From: Novosphingobium fuchskuhlense
Lineage (GTDB): Bacteria; Pseudomonadota; Alphaproteobacteria; Sphingomonadales; Sphingomonadaceae
Length of the DNA: 64,000 nt
Assembly (NCBI RefSeq): GCF_001519075.1
Contig: NZ_KQ954244.1
Coordinates: forward strand, 2,029,090 to 2,093,089
Direction: 5' to 3'
This document shows, one piece after another, positions 21,885 through 33,221 of this stretch (position 1 is the stretch's first letter; the number at the start of each line of letters is the position of its first letter). The notes under the pieces were generated by a model. The model worked only from the letters and a program-made list of their open reading frames with translations, ran no database searches and was not told the DNA's origin. A program made the translations under genes and the position numbers.

Positions 21885-22322
21885 TCAGAAAGCGGGGGAG
21901 GACAGTTTTGCGACGCGGCCTTCGTGGCGGCCGCCGAGAAATTCGCCCGCGAGGAAAGCCTCGAGGCAGGCCTTGGCCATTTCGGGGCCGACAAGGCGGG
22001 CGCCCATGGCGATGGCATTGGCGTTGTTGTGCGAGCGGCTGAGCGCGGCCGAGAGCGGTTCGCTCACCAGCGCGCAGCGCAGTGCAGGGTGGCGATTCAC
22101 CGCGATCGAGATGCCGATGCCCGAACCGCAAAGGGCAACGCCGCGATCGGCTGCACCCGAGGCGACGGCTTCGGCGAGCTTGTACCCGTAATCGGGGTAA
22201 TCGACGCTGGCGATGCTGTCGGGTCCGAGATCAAGCACCTCGTGGCCGAGCGTGGCCAGATGGGCGGCAAGTTCGGCCTTGAGATCGAAGGCGGCGTGGT
22301 CAGAGGCGATGGCGATGCGCAT
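21885..22322 (-). CDS. rpiB: Ribose-5-phosphate isomerase B
   Basis: RpiB interconverts ribose 5-phosphate and ribulose 5-phosphate. The 145-residue product begins [20 protein letters not shown] and has the [22 protein letters not shown] segment. The active-site region is [25 protein letters not shown], with the catalytic cysteine. Length is normal for the family. It is the first gene of the rpiB-glyA operon, joined to glyA by a 14-base gap. The 186-base gap upstream contains no clear gene; I see no confident promoter there. Confidence 0.95.
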   Translation of the reverse strand: MRIAIASDHAAFDLKAELAAHLATLGHEVLDLGPDSIASVDYPDYGYKLAEAVASGAADRGVALCGSGIGISIAVNRHPALRCALVSEPLSAALSRSHNNANAIAMGARLVGPEMAKACLEAFLAGEFLGGRHEGRVAKLSSPAF

Positions 22323-22508
22323 GGGCGGGCGGTTGGTCCTGCAGCGGGGGATTCGCGTATCCCCAGCGCTTTAGGAGGGTTGGCCCGGCTTTGCCAGTGC
22401 GAGCGATTGCCTTAAGTGCAGTATAAGTGAGAATTATGGGAATGGCGGAGAACCGCTCCGGCCTGGCTTCCTTCGGCAAGCTCGGGATAAGCGGGCCTGT
22501 CGGACGGC

Positions 22509-23486
22509 CTATTCAGCCGGCTTCAGCACCAGTTCCATCTGACTGAGCGGCGCGAAGGGGCGGCGCAGGAAATCGAAGGCGGCGCTGGCGGCTTGCAGGG
22601 CCGGGATCAGCGGATGCGTGACGGCGGGGCGCTCCGCCGTGATCCTGACGAGGCCCAGCCTGCGCAGTTCCTCCAGCAGCGAGACCGACCAGAACGGCGC
22701 GCCCTGCGTGTAGCTGAAGCTGACAGGTTCGAGCCCGCATTCGCGTGCCAGCGTCTCGAGGCTGCGGCGCTGGAACAGCACGAAATGGCGCGGGGTGTGG
22801 AAGCCCGCCCATGACCGGTGGCGGAACAGACGCGCATCGAGCGAGGCGTAGTTCGGTGTCTTGATGAAGAGCTGGCCGCCGGGCTTCAGCAGGCGGCGCA
22901 CCTTGGCGAGCATGGCGCGCGGATCGGCAACATGCTCGATGAGGTTGAGCATCAGGATGAAGTCGAACGTGCCGTCGAGCGCGGCATCCTCGATGCGGCC
23001 CTGCACGAAGGTATGGCCCTTGGCGCGGGCCAGCCCGGCCGCGCCGGCGTCGAGATCGACCACGGTGGTCTGCGTCACCCGCGGGTCTGCATCCCTGACC
23101 ATGTCGAGCAGCCAGCCGCTGCCGCCGCCGATATCGAGCACGGAAAGCTGGTTGCCGCGGACGGTGGAGAGCAGGCTCTTGAACCGGCGGCGATCGAGCG
23201 CTTCCTTGATCTTCTGGACCGTGGAGGCCTTGCCCCCCGCTTCACCAGCGCCATAGGAATAGTAGTTGGCGGGGTAGATCGTGCCGAGGCGGTCGACCGG
23301 CATCGGATCGATGAACAGGACGCCGCAGGGATCGCAGGCGTGCCAGATCCAGCTTTCATCGCTGGTGCAATATTCGATGTCGTGCGCTTCGGCGTGGAAG
23401 CGGGTTTCGTGCCGGCCGCACAGCGGGCAGGCGGGGCGGTATCCGGTCATTTCGGCAAGCTCGGGGAAATGCGCAGGGGCGTTCAT
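22509..23486 (-). CDS. SAM-dependent methyltransferase with N-terminal zinc ribbon
   Basis: The 325-residue product starts with a four-cysteine ribbon (ACPLCGRHETRF then WHACDPCGVLFIDPMP). A class I methyltransferase fold follows, with motif I VLDIGGGSGWLLDMV near residue 116. Motif II/III is TTVVDLDAGAAGLARAKG, and motif IV is FDFILMLNLIEHVADPRAML. Proteins of this architecture often modify sugars or lipids; the substrate here is unknown. The frame is open further upstream, but ATG at 23484-23486, with GAGAGG in front, gives the ribbon a normal start. It lies ten bases after a desaturase gene, so the two are probably co-transcribed and act on one molecule. Confidence 0.85.
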   Translation of the reverse strand: MNAPAHFPELAEMTGYRPACPLCGRHETRFHAEAHDIEYCTSDESWIWHACDPCGVLFIDPMPVDRLGTIYPANYYSYGAGEAGGKASTVQKIKEALDRRRFKSLLSTVRGNQLSVLDIGGGSGWLLDMVRDADPRVTQTTVVDLDAGAAGLARAKGHTFVQGRIEDAALDGTFDFILMLNLIEHVADPRAMLAKVRRLLKPGGQLFIKTPNYASLDARLFRHRSWAGFHTPRHFVLFQRRSLETLARECGLEPVSFSYTQGAPFWSVSLLEELRRLGLVRITAERPAVTHPLIPALQAASAAFDFLRRPFAPLSQMELVLKPAE

Positions 23487-23496
23487 GGGCGGCCTC

Positions 23497-24510
23497 TCAC
23501 TTGCGGTTGTAGAGCGCTCGGAAGGCGGCGCCATATGTGGTGCGGCGGGCGTCCATGGCGGGGCCCATGCCGACGCGTTCGAACACGTCTTCCAGCTCGT
23601 CGAAGCAGGTATACGACACGCTCGGCTCCCAGTGGTGGAGCAAGTGGCGATTGAACCCTGCAGCCCCGAACAGACGGGCAAAAGGGCCTTTGCCGAACAT
23701 GCGGGTATAGGCACCGTGATCGACCTCGCGGTAGTCGACCCGTCCGCGCGCCTCGAGCGAGCGATGTTCGAGGAGCTGGCGTAGCGCGCCGAGGAAGGGA
23801 AACACCACTCCGACGCCGACCACCCAGGCGAGCGTGGCAGCCGGGCCGCCGACAGGGCCGCCGGCCAGGAACAACGCGGCAAGTATGGCGAGATGCGCGG
23901 CAATGCCGCCAACGAGGACGAGCCTGTCGCGCGACACGCCTTCGCTGGCGGTCTTCGCCTTGGGTGCGGTCAGGCGGCTGCGCGCGGCAAGCACTTCGAC
24001 CACGCGCCAGCCAGTGAGGGCCTTGACGATGAAGGCAAGGTCGAGCGGACGGAAATAGGTGTTCTCGGCATCCTGCGTTGTGCCGAAGGCGCGGTGATGC
24101 TCGAAGTGCACCTTGCGGTACTTGCGCACGCTGGTGCCGATCATCCAGCCGACGAAGAGGTCGCAGACAAGGTCGCTGGTCTTGCGGTCTTTCGCGAGAT
24201 TGGCGTGCGCGCCCTCGTGGATGAAGAGCTGCACATAGGCGATCCAGAAGCCGATGCTGGCCGCGCCGAAGATGACACCCGCGGCCATGCCGAGGAGCCC
24301 CTGATGGACGAACCAGACCGTGCTCGCGCAGGACCACAGCAGTCCGAGATAGCCGAGCGCGATATCCCGCCGGACCGCGCCGAAATCGGGCTTCAGATCC
24401 TTGAGCAGTGCCGTGAACGAGGTGCCCTCGGCATCGCGCAGTTCGCCGCGGATCGCCGCGAAGGTGGCGGAATGATCCTCGTGCGGGGTGAACTCGTGGG
24501 AAATGAACAA
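23497..24510 (-). CDS. Membrane fatty-acid-desaturase-like protein
   Basis: The 337-residue product carries the three histidine boxes of membrane di-iron desaturases and hydroxylases. They are HEGAHANL near residue 99, HFEHHRAFG near residue 134 and NRHLLHHWEP near residue 287. Hydrophobic helix pairs lie between them. The start is TTG at 24508-24510, with GGAG seven bases upstream and no better downstream start. It is divergent from the M28 peptidase gene, with overlapping upstream regions, and precedes the methyltransferase gene by ten bases. The substrate could be a lipid, sterol-like or carotenoid compound. Confidence 0.85.
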   Translation of the reverse strand: MFISHEFTPHEDHSATFAAIRGELRDAEGTSFTALLKDLKPDFGAVRRDIALGYLGLLWSCASTVWFVHQGLLGMAAGVIFGAASIGFWIAYVQLFIHEGAHANLAKDRKTSDLVCDLFVGWMIGTSVRKYRKVHFEHHRAFGTTQDAENTYFRPLDLAFIVKALTGWRVVEVLAARSRLTAPKAKTASEGVSRDRLVLVGGIAAHLAILAALFLAGGPVGGPAATLAWVVGVGVVFPFLGALRQLLEHRSLEARGRVDYREVDHGAYTRMFGKGPFARLFGAAGFNRHLLHHWEPSVSYTCFDELEDVFERVGMGPAMDARRTTYGAAFRALYNRK

Positions 24511-24616
24511 GGTGCCGCTCCGGCGCTACTGGGTCTTGCGGATATTTCGTAATCAGGCTTGGTTAACAAAGTCTCATCGCCGGGATCGGACAAGGGTGCG
24601 AGAGATGGAGGGGAAG

Positions 24617-26308
24617 ATGAGCAGGCGGCTGTTTCTGGTGGCGGTGCTGGTGCTGGGGACGGTGCTGGGGATCCGGGCGACGACGCCGCCCGCGCCGATG
24701 GGGGCCGATGCGCCGCCGCAAGTCTTTGCGGCAGGGCGAGCCATGGCCGACGTGCGCACGATTGCCGCGCGGCCACACCTCGCCGCATCGCCGGAAAACG
24801 CAGCCGTACGCGCGCACATCGCGCGTCGGATGGCAGCCATGGGTATGGAGGTGCACGAAACGCCGTTCACCGCACCGCCGGCAAGCGCGGCACGGCTGGT
24901 TTGGTGGAGCGGGAAAAAGGACTTTGCGCCCACGCTGACCAACGTGATCGGCGTGCTGCCGGGCACGGACCGCAGCCTGCCAGCGGTCCTGCTGATGGCG
25001 CACCACGATACGGTTGGCGGATCGCCCGGCGCGGCGGACGATACCGCGGGCGTTGCGGCCCTGCTGGAAACGGTGCGGGCGTTAAAGGCCGGGGGGGCGC
25101 CGGCGCGTGATCTCATCGTGCTGATCACCGATGGCGAGGAACTGGGGCTCGACGGGGCGCATCACTTTTTCACGGCGGATCCTTTGCGCGCGCATGTCGG
25201 CGCGGTGATCAACGTCGAGGCGCGCGGGGGCGGGGGGCGGACGACGCTGTTCGAGACTTCGGCGGACAACGGCGCGGCCATTGCGCGGGCAGCGGGGGCT
25301 ATCCAGCGGCCCGCGGGCTCAAGCCTCGCGGTCTATATCTACAAGGTGCTGCCCAACGACACCGATCTGACCGAGGCGCGCGACGGACCTTACACCGGCT
25401 ACAACTTCGCCTTCATCGGACGCCCGTGGCTCTACCACTCGCCCAAGGCAACACCCGAAGCGCTCGATCAGGGCGCGCTGCAGGATATGGGCGCGCAAGT
25501 GCTCGATCTGACGCGCGCGCTGCTGCGGGCGGAGCCGCTGCCGGGCAAGGCGGCGGATGTGGTGTTCTTCGACGTGTTCGGCCTCGGCCTGCTGGTCTAT
25601 CCGGTGTGGGTTGGGTGGCTGATGATCGCCTATGCGGCAGTGAGGCTCGTGCAGAGTGCGCGTCACGGCAGCGACGTGAAGACCTTGGCTGTTGGGGCAG
25701 GGCGGATGCTGGCGCTGATCGTGCTGGCCGGTCTGGTGCTCTGGGCCGTGAACCGGATCAGTCTCACACCGGACCAGGCCAACTATTACGACCGATTGGC
25801 GGCCATTCCGCGGCTGGAAGTGATGGCGCTGTGCGGCGGGCTGGCGGCCTTCCTGCTCACCGTGGGTACGCGCAAACCGATGCCTGCGGAAATGGCAGGC
25901 GCGGCGCTGCCCCTTTTCGTGCTGGGGCTGGTCCTTCAGGTGTTCGCACCGACGGCAGGATACATTGTCGTACTGCCCATGATGTTTACGGCAGAGGCGA
26001 TTGCGGCGGTGCGCAAGGATGATGCGAAATCGCGGGTTGGGGCCATGATTTCGGGCGCGGTGATCCTGGGCTACATGCTTTCGCTCGGCCATCAGGTGAT
26101 GCAGGGCGTTGGGCCGGGGTTGCCGGTGGCTGCCGTTTTGCCGCTGGCGATGGGAAGTCTTGCCGTGTTGCCGCTGTGGGAGGGGCTTCGCCCAAGGACA
26201 GCGCGGACTGCGGCGGCGGTGCTGCTGGTGATCGCAATCGGGACCGCGCTGACAGTACGGCTCGATCCGCTGGCCGATACGGTGCCGGTCTATAGCGCAG
26301 ACAAGTGA
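24617..26308 (+). CDS. M28-family metallopeptidase with membrane domain
   Basis: The 563-residue product has an N-terminal signal or anchor (MSRRLFLVAVLVLGTVLGIR), then an M28 aminopeptidase domain. Metal ligands are visible in LLMAHHDTVGGSPGAADDTAG, ITDGEELGLDGAHHF and INVEARGGGG. The C-terminal half (after about residue 310) contains roughly eight hydrophobic helices, as in vacuolar and ER-type M28 peptidases. ATG at 24617 has GGAGGGG just upstream; earlier in-frame starts overlap the desaturase start region. It acts on peptides in the periplasm by inference. No partner gene is evident. Confidence 0.88.
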   Translation: MSRRLFLVAVLVLGTVLGIRATTPPAPMGADAPPQVFAAGRAMADVRTIAARPHLAASPENAAVRAHIARRMAAMGMEVHETPFTAPPASAARLVWWSGKKDFAPTLTNVIGVLPGTDRSLPAVLLMAHHDTVGGSPGAADDTAGVAALLETVRALKAGGAPARDLIVLITDGEELGLDGAHHFFTADPLRAHVGAVINVEARGGGGRTTLFETSADNGAAIARAAGAIQRPAGSSLAVYIYKVLPNDTDLTEARDGPYTGYNFAFIGRPWLYHSPKATPEALDQGALQDMGAQVLDLTRALLRAEPLPGKAADVVFFDVFGLGLLVYPVWVGWLMIAYAAVRLVQSARHGSDVKTLAVGAGRMLALIVLAGLVLWAVNRISLTPDQANYYDRLAAIPRLEVMALCGGLAAFLLTVGTRKPMPAEMAGAALPLFVLGLVLQVFAPTAGYIVVLPMMFTAEAIAAVRKDDAKSRVGAMISGAVILGYMLSLGHQVMQGVGPGLPVAAVLPLAMGSLAVLPLWEGLRPRTARTAAAVLLVIAIGTALTVRLDPLADTVPVYSADK

Positions 26309-26373
26309 GCGGCGTTGCAACGCGACCGCCGCGCCTGTAGCGGCGCTATGGAACATAACATTCGGAAAGTGCG

Positions 26374-27657
26374 ATGGCCCAGAACGAGGTCTTGATTGCC
26401 GGCGGCGGGATCGGCGGGCTGGTGCTGGCGCTGACGTTGCACCAGATCGGCGTGCCCTGCACGGTGCTGGAAAGCGTGCGCGAGCTCAAACCGCTGGGGG
26501 TGGGGATCAACCTCCAGCCCAATGCGGTGCGCGAGCTGGAGGACCTTGGCATCGGCGAGGCGGAACTGGACGCTGTCGGCATTCCGGCGCGCGAGTGGGC
26601 GCTGGTGGGGCTGAACGGCAAGGACATCTATGCCGAGCCGCGCGGGAAGCTCGCCGGATATCGGTGGCACCAGTATGCGGTGCACCGGGGGCAGTTCCAT
26701 ATGCTGCTCTACCGGACGGTGCTGGAGCGGCTGGGGCCGGATGCGGTGCGGCTGGGATGCCGGGTTTCGGGCTATCGCAAGGACGCGGATGGCGGCGTGA
26801 CGGCGCTGGTCGAGCGTGCGGACGGCGGGCGCGAAGAGCTTGTCGCCAAGCTTCTGATTGGCGCTGATGGCATCCATTCGGCGATCCGCGCGCAGATGCA
26901 CCCCGCTCAGCCGCCGATTCATTGGGGCGGGACGATCATGTGGCGCGGCACGGCAAGGGCGCGTCCGATCCGCAGCGGGTCCTCGTTCGTGGGTCTGGGC
27001 ACGAGCCGTCACCGCGTGGTGCTCTATCCGATCTCGCACCCGGATGCGGACGGCCTTGCCGATATCAACTGGATTGCCGAGCAGACCTTCGATGCGGACC
27101 ACGACTGGTCGAAATCGGGCTGGTTCCGACCGGTGGCGCTGCCCGAATTTGCGCATGAGTTTGCGGGGTTCGTCTACGACTGGCTCGATCTGCCGGCGCT
27201 GCTGGCGGGATCGGACGTGGCCTACGAAAACCCGATGATCGACCGCGATCCGCTGCCGACATGGGCGGATGGGCCGGTGCTGCTGATCGGCGATGCGGCG
27301 CATCCGATGTATCCGACAGGCTCCAACGGCGCTTCGCAAGCGATCATCGATGCGCGGGTGCTGGGGCGGATCATGACGCGGCAGGGGGTGACCGCAGGGG
27401 CGCTCGCGGCATTCGATGCCGAATTGTGCGCCCCGATCAGCGCGGTGGCGATGCGCAACCGGGGGGCGGGTCCGTTCGGCCTGCTCAACATGGTCGACGA
27501 GCGCTGCGGCGGGCAGTTCGACGATATCGACGCGGTGATCTCGGCGGAGGAGCGCGCGGCCTTCATGCTGGCCTACCAGAAGGCGGCGGGCTTCGCGAAA
27601 GAGCAGCTCAACGCTGCGCCGCCGACGATCCCGGCTGGGGCGAGGGTGCTGGCATGA
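26374..27657 (+). CDS. FAD-dependent monooxygenase / flavin oxidoreductase
   Basis: The 427-residue product is a class A flavoprotein monooxygenase. The N-terminal Rossmann motif is VLIAGGGIGGLVLALTLHQI, the middle KLLIGADGIHSAIRAQM corresponds to the DG motif, and the second FAD motif is VLLIGDAAHPMYPTGSNGAS. It aligns in style with PhzS-like and 3-hydroxybenzoate-type enzymes that hydroxylate aromatic acids; the substrate cannot be read. The stop overlaps the start of a DUF3237 gene by four bases (ATGA), pointing to a two-gene catabolic unit. Confidence 0.88.
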   Translation: MAQNEVLIAGGGIGGLVLALTLHQIGVPCTVLESVRELKPLGVGINLQPNAVRELEDLGIGEAELDAVGIPAREWALVGLNGKDIYAEPRGKLAGYRWHQYAVHRGQFHMLLYRTVLERLGPDAVRLGCRVSGYRKDADGGVTALVERADGGREELVAKLLIGADGIHSAIRAQMHPAQPPIHWGGTIMWRGTARARPIRSGSSFVGLGTSRHRVVLYPISHPDADGLADINWIAEQTFDADHDWSKSGWFRPVALPEFAHEFAGFVYDWLDLPALLAGSDVAYENPMIDRDPLPTWADGPVLLIGDAAHPMYPTGSNGASQAIIDARVLGRIMTRQGVTAGALAAFDAELCAPISAVAMRNRGAGPFGLLNMVDERCGGQFDDIDAVISAEERAAFMLAYQKAAGFAKEQLNAAPPTIPAGARVLA

Positions 27658-28109
27658 GCATCGCGCTGGAACACATCTGCGATCTGGTGGTCGAGCTTTC
27701 GCCGCCGCACGAAATGGGCGAAGCGCTTGCGGGCACGCGGCGGATCATTCCGATTGTCGGCGGCACGGCGACGGGCGCGCGGATCAACGGCCGCATCCTG
27801 AACGTCGGCGCGGATTGGCAGACGGTGCAGGCGGGCGGCGTGGCGCAACTGGACGCGCGCTATGCCATTGAAACGGACGACGGCGCGGTGATCGAAGTGG
27901 TGAGCCAGGGCATCCGCCATGCTTCCCCGGAAGTGGCCGCGCGGATCGTGGCAGGGGAAGTGGTGCCGCCTTCGGAATACTACATGCGCACCGCGATCCG
28001 GCTGGACAGCGGGCATCCCGACTACGCGTGGGTGGCGCGCTCGATCTATGTCGCCGATGGCGGCAAGGTGGGGAATACGGTGCGGCTGGCGGTTTATCGG
28101 GTGGGGTGA
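27654..28109 (+). CDS. DUF3237 family protein
   Basis: The 151-residue product matches my memory of DUF3237: a small beta-barrel protein with GTRRIIPIVGGTATGARINGRIL near the N-terminus, then GADWQTVQAGGVAQLDARYAI, and a C-terminal segment about an intermediate state or substituted ring (DYAWVARSIYVADGGKV). The family often accompanies flavin monooxygenases and aromatic degradation genes. Its exact reaction is not established. The ATG overlaps the upstream monooxygenase stop, so the two are translated together. Confidence 0.85.
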   Translation: MSIALEHICDLVVELSPPHEMGEALAGTRRIIPIVGGTATGARINGRILNVGADWQTVQAGGVAQLDARYAIETDDGAVIEVVSQGIRHASPEVAARIVAGEVVPPSEYYMRTAIRLDSGHPDYAWVARSIYVADGGKVGNTVRLAVYRVG

Positions 28110-28122
28110 GGGGGGCGTAAAG

Positions 28123-28530
28123 TCACACAAGCTCAACTGCGGGGCCGTTAGGCTTCTGACCAGAGAGCTTGGCATATCGCCAATTGGTTTGAAGTGCCAA
28201 ACTTTCCACACAAAGCTGATAATCGAGAAAATGCAGACTAGCGGCTGAATGCTCCCTCCCGTAGTAATACCACTCCCATCGGACCCTGGTGGCGAACCAA
28301 ATCGAAAAAACACCCTCTGAAAATCTGCCCTGCTCGGGGGAATAGACTGTGAGCGTTTCACCCTCATTGAACATGAGAATGAGCCTGTCTACGTCAGCCT
28401 CCGCCCCGACAATAAAGTGAATATTGTCGTGGGGCCGTCCAAACCATTCGCCCCAAATCCGCAAAGTGCCGCTCTTCATAAGAGGCAACTGGCTGGAAAT
28501 AAGCTGGGCATAATCTTGTGAGATGGTCAT
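28123..28530 (-). CDS. Hypothetical protein of unusual composition
   Basis: I do not recognise this protein. From ATG at 28528-28530 it has 135 residues; a TTG at 28611 would give 162. It is rich in aromatic residues, with LRIWGEWFGRPHDNIHFIVG, VFSIWFATRVRWEWYYYGRE and NWRYAKLSG. It has no signal peptide or membrane helix. Base composition is visibly less GC-rich than in flanking genes, so it may be a recent arrival. It lies just after the rpoD terminator and is convergent with the DUF3237 gene 13 bases away. Confidence 0.6.
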   Translation of the reverse strand: MTISQDYAQLISSQLPLMKSGTLRIWGEWFGRPHDNIHFIVGAEADVDRLILMFNEGETLTVYSPEQGRFSEGVFSIWFATRVRWEWYYYGREHSAASLHFLDYQLCVESLALQTNWRYAKLSGQKPNGPAVELV

Positions 28531-28616
28531 CTCGTCGTTCTGTTTGATTGCGCAGTGAGTTTCAACCGGCGTCTGCGCTATTCGCTCAGCAGGTTTAACG
28601 GATGACTCCAAACGAA

Positions 28617-28642
28617 AAGGGCCCCGCCGCAGCGGAGCCCTT
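28617..28642 (-). terminator. Rho-independent terminator of rpoD
   Basis: AAGGGCCCCG (28617-28626) and CGGAGCCCTT (28633-28642) form a stem with one mismatch and a six-base loop. On the minus strand it ends in TTTTCG. It lies 24 bases after the rpoD stop. Confidence 0.75.
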
Positions 28643-28666
28643 GTTGTTCCGGCTTGATGGCCAGCC

Positions 28667-30679
<2,013 letters not shown>

Positions 30680-30725
30680 CTATTCCCGGTACCATCTCTC
30701 TGCGCCAAGGGTAACCCAGACAAGG

Positions 30726-32600
30726 CTAGCCCAATCCCGCGCGGGTGCGGCCCATTTGCCCCAACCGGGCCAGCAGCGCCAGCCTTCGTTGCAGCAAACG
30801 TTGCTGTTCAGCGAATGTTTGGTCGGAAAACTCCGCCTCATGCCGGCGCGTGGCCTCGGCCAGCGCAGCTTCGACGGCCGGCAGCCCGGTAAGCAGGTCC
30901 ACCGCTTCGGCGAGTTCCTCCGCCGCATCGGGTGCCTTGCCATCCAGAAAACCGAATCGCATTCCGGCGTAGTCGTCCGCCGTCGGTGCCCTGAGGCCCC
31001 GCTTTGCCAATATGGGAAGAACGTCGGTGCTTTCAAGCGGCTGCGTGGCAGGGCCGGCACCGCTCTGGACCATATCGATGAGGGCATCGAGCAGGGCGGC
31101 AAGGGCGGGATCGGACACTTCGAGCCGGGCGAGCGTTTCGGCATGGCGCGCGATCTGCTGCGGCTGCCGGATGAGGCCGGCGAGGACGGCGGCGAGGAGC
31201 GGCCGGCCTTCGCCCACGGCCTGCATCCGCGCGGTAACGGCGGCAGAAAGCGGAGGCGGGGCGGGCTGCCATGGGCCCTTGCGGCCGGGGGCTGACCCGC
31301 GCGGTGCAGGCTGGAACGCTGGGCGCTCACGCTGCGGGTAGGCGAGTTCGCCGAACCGGTCGAGCAGTTCACGGCGATAGAGGCCCTTTATGTCGCCATC
31401 GCCGATCGTCTCGACATGGGCCATGAGGCGGGCCTTGAGACCGGCCTTGTCCTCGGGGGTCGCCACGGGGGCTGCGGCGCGCTCGATATCCCACAGCACA
31501 TCGACCATCGGGCGCGCGGCCGACAGCACGGCTTCCATTGCAGCGGTGCCTTGCTGCTTGATGAGGTCGTCGGGATCGAGCCCGGCGGGAAGCACGGCGA
31601 TGCGCAGCGAATGGCCGGGGCGCAGCAGTGGCAGCGCGCGGACAATGGCGCGCGTGGCGGCGCGCTGGCCGGCGGCGTCGCCATCGAAGCACAGCACCGG
31701 TGTCTCCACCATGCGCCAGAGCCGCTCGATCTGGTCTTCGGTAAGCGCGGTGCCGAGCGGTGCCACCGCCTCGCCAATCCCGGCGGCGGCGAGGGCGACG
31801 ACGTCCATATAGCCTTCGACCACGACGACCCGGCCCGACTGGCGCGAGGCGGGGGAGGCGCGGTGGAGGTTGTAGACCGTGCGGCCCTTGTCAAACAGCG
31901 GGGTATCGGGCGAGTTCAGATACTTGGGCGCGTCCGTCTTGGTCTTGTCGAGGATGCGCCCGCCGAACGCGATGACCCGTCCGCGCGGATCGCAGATGGG
32001 GAGCATGAGGCGTCCGCGGAACCGGTCGTAGGGATCGCGGCCTTCGACGACGATGCGCAGGCCTGCCTCGATCAGCATGGCATCGGGGAACTGGGCGAGC
32101 GCCTCCTTCAGCGCGGTGCGGCTGTCCGGCGCGTAGCCGAAGCCGAATTCCTTGACGACATGGGCCGGAAATCCGCGCGAGGCGAGGTAGGCGCGGGCCT
32201 GCGCGCCCTGATCCTCGGCGAGGCTTTTCACGAAGAACGCCTGCGCTGCCGCCATGACGTCATGCAGGGACTTGGCTTCCTCGGCGCGCCTTGCTGCCCG
32301 CGGATCGGGCGCGGGGACTTCCATCCCCGCGCTGGCGGCGAGTTCCTTCACCGCATCGAGGAACGGGAGGCCCTGATGGTCGGTCATCCAGCGGATGGCA
32401 TCGCCATGCGCGCCGCAGCCGAAGCAGTGGTAGAAGCCCTTCTCGTCGTTGATCGTGAAGCTGGGTGTCTTCTCGTTGTGGAACGGGCAGCAGGCCTTGA
32501 ACTCGCGCCCCGCCTTCTGGACGCGCACGCTGCGCCCGATCAGCGCCGAGAGCGAAACGCGGGCGCGCAGTTCATCGAGCCATTGGGGGGTGAGGCTCAC
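30726..32600 (-). CDS. dnaG: DNA primase
   Basis: DnaG makes RNA primers for replication. The 624-residue product has the N-terminal CHC2 zinc domain, CCPFHNEKTPSFTINDEKGF followed by HCFGCGAHGDAI. The TOPRIM core follows, with VVVVEGYMDVVALAAAGIGE and the metal aspartates in VLCFDGDAAGQRAATRA. A less conserved C-terminal helicase-binding domain completes it. The start is GTG at 32598-32600. It lies seven bases after the YqeY gene and 46 bases before rpoD, and so belongs to one operon linking replication and transcription. Confidence 0.97.
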   Translation of the reverse strand: MSLTPQWLDELRARVSLSALIGRSVRVQKAGREFKACCPFHNEKTPSFTINDEKGFYHCFGCGAHGDAIRWMTDHQGLPFLDAVKELAASAGMEVPAPDPRAARRAEEAKSLHDVMAAAQAFFVKSLAEDQGAQARAYLASRGFPAHVVKEFGFGYAPDSRTALKEALAQFPDAMLIEAGLRIVVEGRDPYDRFRGRLMLPICDPRGRVIAFGGRILDKTKTDAPKYLNSPDTPLFDKGRTVYNLHRASPASRQSGRVVVVEGYMDVVALAAAGIGEAVAPLGTALTEDQIERLWRMVETPVLCFDGDAAGQRAATRAIVRALPLLRPGHSLRIAVLPAGLDPDDLIKQQGTAAMEAVLSAARPMVDVLWDIERAAAPVATPEDKAGLKARLMAHVETIGDGDIKGLYRRELLDRFGELAYPQRERPAFQPAPRGSAPGRKGPWQPAPPPLSAAVTARMQAVGEGRPLLAAVLAGLIRQPQQIARHAETLARLEVSDPALAALLDALIDMVQSGAGPATQPLESTDVLPILAKRGLRAPTADDYAGMRFGFLDGKAPDAAEELAEAVDLLTGLPAVEAALAEATRRHEAEFSDQTFAEQQRLLQRRLALLARLGQMGRTRAGLG

Positions 32601-32607
32601 CGGGGTT

Positions 32608-33060
32608 TCAGCTGAGCGCCGCCTTCACCAGGCCACTCGCCTTGCTCATGTCGAGCTGGCTGCCGTGGCGGGCCTTGAGTGCGGCGACCACCTTGCCCAT
32701 GTCCTTCATCGAGGTGGCGCCGAGTTCGGACTTGATCGCCTCGATCGCGGCCTTCACTTCGTCTTCGCCGAGCTGCTGCGGGAGGAACTCCTCGATCACG
32801 ACGAGTTCGGCCTGCTCGATATCGGCGAGCTCCTGGCGGCCGCCTTCCAGATAGAGCGTGATCGATTCGCGGCGCTGTTTGGCCATTTTCTGCAGGACAT
32901 CTACCACCAGAACATCATCATCTGGTACGGCCGAAGCGGTGCGCAGCTCGATGTCCTTGTCCTTGAGCTTGGCAAGGATGAGGCGGACGGCGGCGAGGCG
33001 GGCCTTGTCGCCGGATTTCATGGCGCTGATCTGGGCGGCCTTGATCGTATCGCGGATCAT
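32608..33060 (-). CDS. GatB/YqeY domain protein
   Basis: The 150-residue product is a YqeY-type protein with homology to the tail domain of GatB. Visible features are MIRDTIKAAQISAMKSGDKA, RLAAVRLILAKLKDKDIELR and IEEFLPQQLGEDEVKAAIEA, then TSMKDMGKVVAALKARHG near the C-terminus. Its precise function is unsettled; a link to tRNA amidation is only by domain similarity. ATG at 33058-33060 is preferred over upstream starts. It heads the dnaG-rpoD operon, as is common in alphaproteobacteria, and is divergent from carA. Confidence 0.92.
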   Translation of the reverse strand: MIRDTIKAAQISAMKSGDKARLAAVRLILAKLKDKDIELRTASAVPDDDVLVVDVLQKMAKQRRESITLYLEGGRQELADIEQAELVVIEEFLPQQLGEDEVKAAIEAIKSELGATSMKDMGKVVAALKARHGSQLDMSKASGLVKAALS

Positions 33061-33142
33061 GGGATTCGTATTCCTGTGGATGGAGCGCCCGCATGCGGGG
33101 CGAAAGGCTGTCACTTAGGCGAAACTTTCTGCCTTCGCTAGG

Positions 33143-33171
33143 TTGACGGCAAGGGGCGAGGGGCCTAGCGA
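33143..33171 (+). promoter_or_regulatory. Candidate carA promoter
   Basis: TTGACG at 33143-33148 and TAGCGA at 33166-33171 are separated by 17 bases. They lie 51 bases upstream of the carA start in the 161-base divergent gap. The -35 is good; the -10 is weak. Confidence 0.35.
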
Positions 33172-33221
33172 CCGAGCCTTAGCGACATCGCCAGACCCTT
33201 GCCAACGGAGCGCCCCAAATC

